Assembly (NCBI GenBank): GCA_018398765.1
Contig: JAHBMJ010001905.1
Span: 1-20,000 of the forward strand
Direction: 5' to 3'
Length of the DNA stretch: 20,000 nucleotides
Source: Chromera velia
Lineage: Eukaryota; Sar; Chromeraceae
A program made the position numbers and the translations under genes. This document shows positions 16,804 to 20,000 of this stretch, one piece after another; the stretch's first letter is position 1; each line of letters begins with the position of its first letter. The notes under the pieces were generated by a model. That model was not told the origin of the DNA, did no database searches, and saw only the letters and a program-made list of their open reading frames with translations.

Positions 16804-17000
16804 TGTTTCGGGCCCCCTGCCCACGTTGCGTGGGTGGCCGTGTTGTTCTGTTGTCCTTGCTTCTTTTGCCTCTCCCTTTTGTTTGTCGTTTACATGAAGA
16901 GAAGGAGAGGAAAGAAAAAATCAAAATGTCTGCATGTCTGTGTGTGTGTGCCTGTCTGCCGAAAGAAGAGGGGGATCCAGAAAGCATGTATTAATAGTTT

Positions 17001-17080
17001 GTCTGTCTGCCCAGCTGTCTGTCTGTCTGTCTTTGTCTCTGTCTCTGTCTCTGTCTCTGTCTCTTTCTTTCTCTTTCGTC
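17001..17080. repeat. (GTCT)n / (GTCTCT)n microsatellite
   Basis: GTCT units that turn into GTCTCT units and end in CTTTCTTTCT. Confidence 0.95.
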
Positions 17081-17325
17081 TTCTCCTGTAATTGCTGCAG
17101 TCTATCTGTCAGAAACTCTGTCAGTCTCTCTTCCTCTTGTGCTGCACGTAAGGCGCAGGCTATATATATAAGCGTATAAAAGAAAAAAAAAATGTATATA
17201 TCTCAGTTTGTCATAGATTTGTTTTTCTTTTTTAAAAACAACTGTTGTTTAGCTGTTGCACGGGTGGTTCACCTAGTGTTGTACAAGTGTTGCAAGGTGT
17301 TATAGCCCGTTGAATATACTCTCTG

Positions 17326-17362
<37 letters not shown>
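17326..17362. repeat. (TA)n microsatellite
   Basis: Nearly pure TA dinucleotide run in AT-rich intergenic DNA. Confidence 0.95.
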
Positions 17363-17508
17363 CTTCAATTTCCCGAGTCTAGTCAATTTTCAGTTTTTTT
17401 CTCTCTGTGATACGCCTAGGGCGTAGGCCATTTAGGTTAACGCCACAGTCGCCACTCTTACTAAACTCTTTTTCTTTTTACCAGTGGGAAACTAGCTCTA
17501 TGAGAATT

Positions 17509-17532
17509 AAAAATTAGGAGCTCTTAATTTTT
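17509..17532. repeat. 24-base near-perfect palindrome centred on GAGCTC
   Basis: AAAAATTA-GGAGCTCT-TAATTTTT: 8-base perfect arms, and the centre GAGCTC is itself palindromic. Confidence 0.8.
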
Positions 17533-17847
17533 TGGGGAAGTGTCGATCAACTCTTAGTTTTTAATCAATTTTTGGGTATGATGCGTCTAGATACTTTCCC
17601 TGTATAAAAGCTGCACGTCCGACATTTGGCATTGGGGTGGGAGGCCAATCGTTCGGACATAAATCCCAATGATCCCTAATCCTAATCGTAATAGGCTGTC
17701 ACATAGGTGACAGGAAAAATTATGATAAATGATGTTGATAAATTAATACATATACACGTAGTAACATCTAAACAAAACATGTGCTAGAACATGTGATTAG
17801 TATTTTGCATTTTTATCACTTTTACATGCTTTCAGGGTATTATTCGA

Positions 17848-18426
17848 TCACAGAGCCGAAGACGGCGTCCCTGCAGCGGCGACGACGCTTCTGGAGAGTT
17901 CGCTTCCTGCCCCTCTGTTGGCTCCTTGACAGTGTTCTCTCAACAGGCTTATCAGAAGGGGGCCGTACGGACTAGTGAACAGACGACGGGGCGGTTTGAA
18001 CTGGAGAATCCTGCAAGCACGGCATTTTGTCATGCGTTTTATGTGTTTGTGGAGGGTGACTACTGCCAGCTTCATGCACCCTTCAGCCATCATTTTGGTC
18101 TTTCTCAAAATGCAAGAGAAACCGGACTTCCTGAAATCATCGCTTTTGCCTGCACGTTTAGAGTGCATAGCATGCATCTTTCTCTGTACGTATTGATCCT
18201 TTCCCCTTGTACTGTTGGCTTCTCTTTTGTCATTTAAAAGGCCGCTTGACTCGAAGAATTCTACAAGAAAGGCAGGCAGGCCAGCAGCACCTGATTCATC
18301 ATCATGCATGGAGTCTCATCCAAAGAACGTCCATCCGTTTGTGTGTATCCTCCCTTCGGATGGGTTGATCGTCGTTTACCTAGAAGGAAGACGATGGGTT
18401 TCTTCCATGCAGGTCTTGCTCTCAGT
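17848..18426 (-). other. Possible further exons of the SET-domain gene
   Basis: Continuing from the GTAAGT donor at 18488 on the minus strand, an acceptor GATGCAG (18433-18427) opens an in-phase exon 18426-18380 reading 'LRARPAWKKPIVFLL', with donor GTAAAC. TTTCTTGTAG (18270-18261) then opens 'EFFESSGLLNDKREANSTRG' in the same phase, in a frame that stays open to 17848. Neither peptide shows a match I recognise to the LSMT substrate-binding domain, so the exon choice is only a proposal. Confidence 0.25.
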
Positions 18427-18488
18427 CTGCATCATGAAAACACTCATGCTTCTCTGAACCTCTATGTAAGCTCGCATGATCTACTTAC
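18427..18488 (-). other. Putative second intron of the SET-domain gene
   Basis: Donor GTAAGTAG at 18488 is a strong match to the consensus and interrupts the reading one base before a stop would be reached. The acceptor at 18428-18427 is a choice among several, so the intron length (62 bases) is uncertain. Confidence 0.45.
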
Positions 18489-20000
18489 AGGCACTGGCCC
18501 GGCGGCATGGCTGTCACCCTGACGGGGTTGTCCTCCAAAAGGAATCCGTAGAAGAAGGCGAACCCCGAGTTGTCCAGGGACGGGTAGGGCAGCGTGATCT
18601 CGGCACCTGCACGTGCCCAAGCAGAACAAATAAAAAGACACGCACGCCAACCCGCAATCCATGCATGCACACACAAACATCTGTACGTGTACTCGCAGAC
18701 ATGTGCAAAAGAAGATAAAGGCGCTTCAGGGGAGGGTACTCTGGCTCGGCATTCTTTGAGAAAGATGACTGTTTCAAGACCGGCTGATTGCAGGCAGGCG
18801 CACATGCATGCCTTCGTTCTTGATTTATTTTGTGACGAGACACAGAAGAAGATGCGCACCTTTGGGAATGTCCGTGGCGGCTCTGAGGAGAACCAAGAAG
18901 TCATCCCCGGTGCTCCGAAGTCCTGATGCTCTTCTTCTCCTCCCGTCTCCAGCCGTTGGGGGGAGACTGGCAAATGCCATTTGCAAGACCCTCTGGACGG
19001 GTGAGACCAGGAAAGAAAGAGAAAGAGGGGATTCGGACTTGAAAACAGGAGACGGAGACCGAGTGTCCGTGTCAGGAGATAGACTCTGTTCCTGCTCTTC
19101 CTCTGCTTCTCCTCCGAGACTCGAGGCAAAGAGAGACAGGGAACTTGCGCCGTGCTCATTTTTCTCCTCTTCTTCTTCCTCTTTTTCTTCTTGTATGGAT
19201 CCTTCTGAGATGTCTTGAGAACCCCCTTGTCTGTTCCCTCTATGCAGAGATTCGTCCTCTTCATGGCCTCCTGAAAGAAGGGCGACTGCTTTTCGTTTTT
19301 GTACCTCTGTCTGGCTGCTCTCATCGTCCTCTGGCGGTAGGTCTATCTGTTCAATGTCCATTTGTGCCCTTTCTTCTCCCAATGTCAAAGCTTCTTCAAG
19401 AGCAGAGTCTCCCTCGTGTGCAGATTTCTCGATAGGATGATGCAAAAAAACTGTCGCCTTTCTTCTTTGCGTGCCAGGTGTGTCAGAATAATCTTCTTTT
19501 TTTTCAAAAGTCTCTTCTTCTTCCACTTCCTCCCCTTCTGCCATAATCTCCTTTCTCGCCCTTTCTCTATTCCTCCTCTTTCTTCTGCCCTTCTCCCGCC
19601 TCCTCTTCTCCCAAAAACGTTTCACCCGACGAATGGAAACAAAAAACCAATTTCTTAGACGAGAGAAAAACATGACACCCCGATGTCTCGGTCCCTGCCC
19701 ATCAGGAGAGCAGGAGGAAGAAGATCGAGAAGTCGGAGCAGTCTCCGTTCCCCCCCCTTCTTCATTCCCTTCTTCCTCATCATCAACATCTCCGCAAGCG
19801 CCTTCTCGAGCCTCTCCTTCAGCGAAATCACAGGGCGTCCACCCCGACCATGGCGCCGCTGCGCTCCCTGCCGTCTCCCACCCTCCCTGCTGTCCCCGCT
19901 CTGAAGCGCTTTCCTCCCCCCCGGCTTCCTCTCCATCCGTCTGTTGAGGGCGGAGGGCTCGGAGAGGAACTCGAGAGGAGGCAGCCGTCGCGGGGAGGCT
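18489..20000 (-). CDS. SET-domain protein (Rubisco-LSMT/SETD-like), C-terminal SET part with long disordered insert, partial
   Basis: On the minus strand one frame is open from the right edge (20000) to 18860, then splices over 18859-18607 to 18606-18489. The joined sequence at the junction reads 'FLVLLRAATDIPK' then 'GAEITLPYPSLDNSG' and 'FYGFLLEDNP'. This matches the end of the SET domain in the Rubisco LSMT/SETD3/SETD6 group, where A..DI.KGEE(I/V)...Y....N.....YGF...N is conserved. These enzymes methylate lysine or histidine side chains. Upstream, about 350 residues are low-complexity: 'DVDDEEEGNEEGGG', a basic block 'KRFWEKRRREKGRRKRRNRE', acidic 'EEVEEEETFEKKE' and 'EEKEEEEEEKNEHG'. The SET core and its N-H motif are not visible, so they lie beyond the edge or are separated by this insert. 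A second frame is also open between 19655 and 20000, so the exon structure there is not certain. Confidence 0.65.
18607..18859 (-). other. Intron of the SET-domain gene
   Basis: 253 bases, donor GTGCGC at 18859 and acceptor CACGTGCAG ending at 18607. It is phase 1 and joins AAA-G to GT-GCC. Homology runs across the junction (IPK|GAEI), which makes this the best supported splice in the gene. Confidence 0.75.

Larger units (their letters stand above)
16449..17847. other. Intergenic region between convergent genes
   Basis: No gene seen. It holds a motif copy (16505), three microsatellite tracts, an AT-rich palindrome (17509-17532) and AT-rich DNA from about 17160 to 17800. The 3' ends of both flanking genes should lie here or just inside its borders. 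Confidence 0.6.

Noticed and set aside
16619-17179. Long frames through the GT/GTCT repeats on both strands
   Set aside because: Open only because of dinucleotide repeats (Thr-His or Val-Cys runs).
1-20000. CRISPR arrays, bacterial operons or prophage
   Set aside because: Introns, microsatellites and LTR retrotransposons make this eukaryotic; no regularly spaced repeats were seen.

Overview
This is nuclear DNA from a eukaryote. The coding regions are interrupted by GT-AG introns of about 60-250 bases. There are long CT/GT, GTCT and TA microsatellites, and the left half consists of LTR-retrotransposon remains. The methyltransferase gene on the right has what looks like a signal peptide followed by an 'A|FLCP' plastid-entry motif, which would fit an alga with a red-derived secondary plastid. 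A chromerid alveolate of the Chromera type is my best guess, but the sequence does not prove it.

Bases 1-2403 hold the 3' part of a Ty3/gypsy chromovirus: the end of RNase H, a complete integrase with an HHCC finger and a D,D35E triad, and a C-terminal chromodomain. A hairpin, a polypurine tract and a probable LTR remnant follow. Bases 2404-9660 hold a degenerate Ty1/copia-like element in the same orientation. Its gag-like region has two in-frame stops and is followed by a second unassigned ORF. I see no protease or integrase core. The reverse transcriptase/RNase H region is clear but carries nonsense codons.

Two AT-rich islands interrupt this copia-like element. The first (about 5205-6606) has repeated AGGTT/ATGAAGGTTC motifs and a 223-codon ORF. 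The second (7326-8400) splits the reverse transcriptase exactly in frame between two copies of CTAT. It is bordered by clusters of short palindromes and carries a broken gene ending in a textbook MYND zinc finger. This nested, gene-carrying insertion is the most unusual object in the window.

Bases 9660-15130 are low in recognisable genes. On the plus strand there are splice-consistent candidate exons of an unidentified gene (10284-10591, 11572-11857, perhaps ending at 12681). There are also several strong hairpins, a 24-base motif that recurs four times in the wider region, and a minus-strand ORF of 172 codons.

The right end carries two convergent cellular genes. On the plus strand at 15134-16448 lies a two-exon class I SAM methyltransferase resembling the METTL7/TMT1 family. 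On the minus strand, running off the right edge, lies a gene with the C-terminal part of a SET domain of the Rubisco-LSMT/SETD type behind a very long disordered, acidic segment. A microsatellite-rich intergenic stretch separates them.
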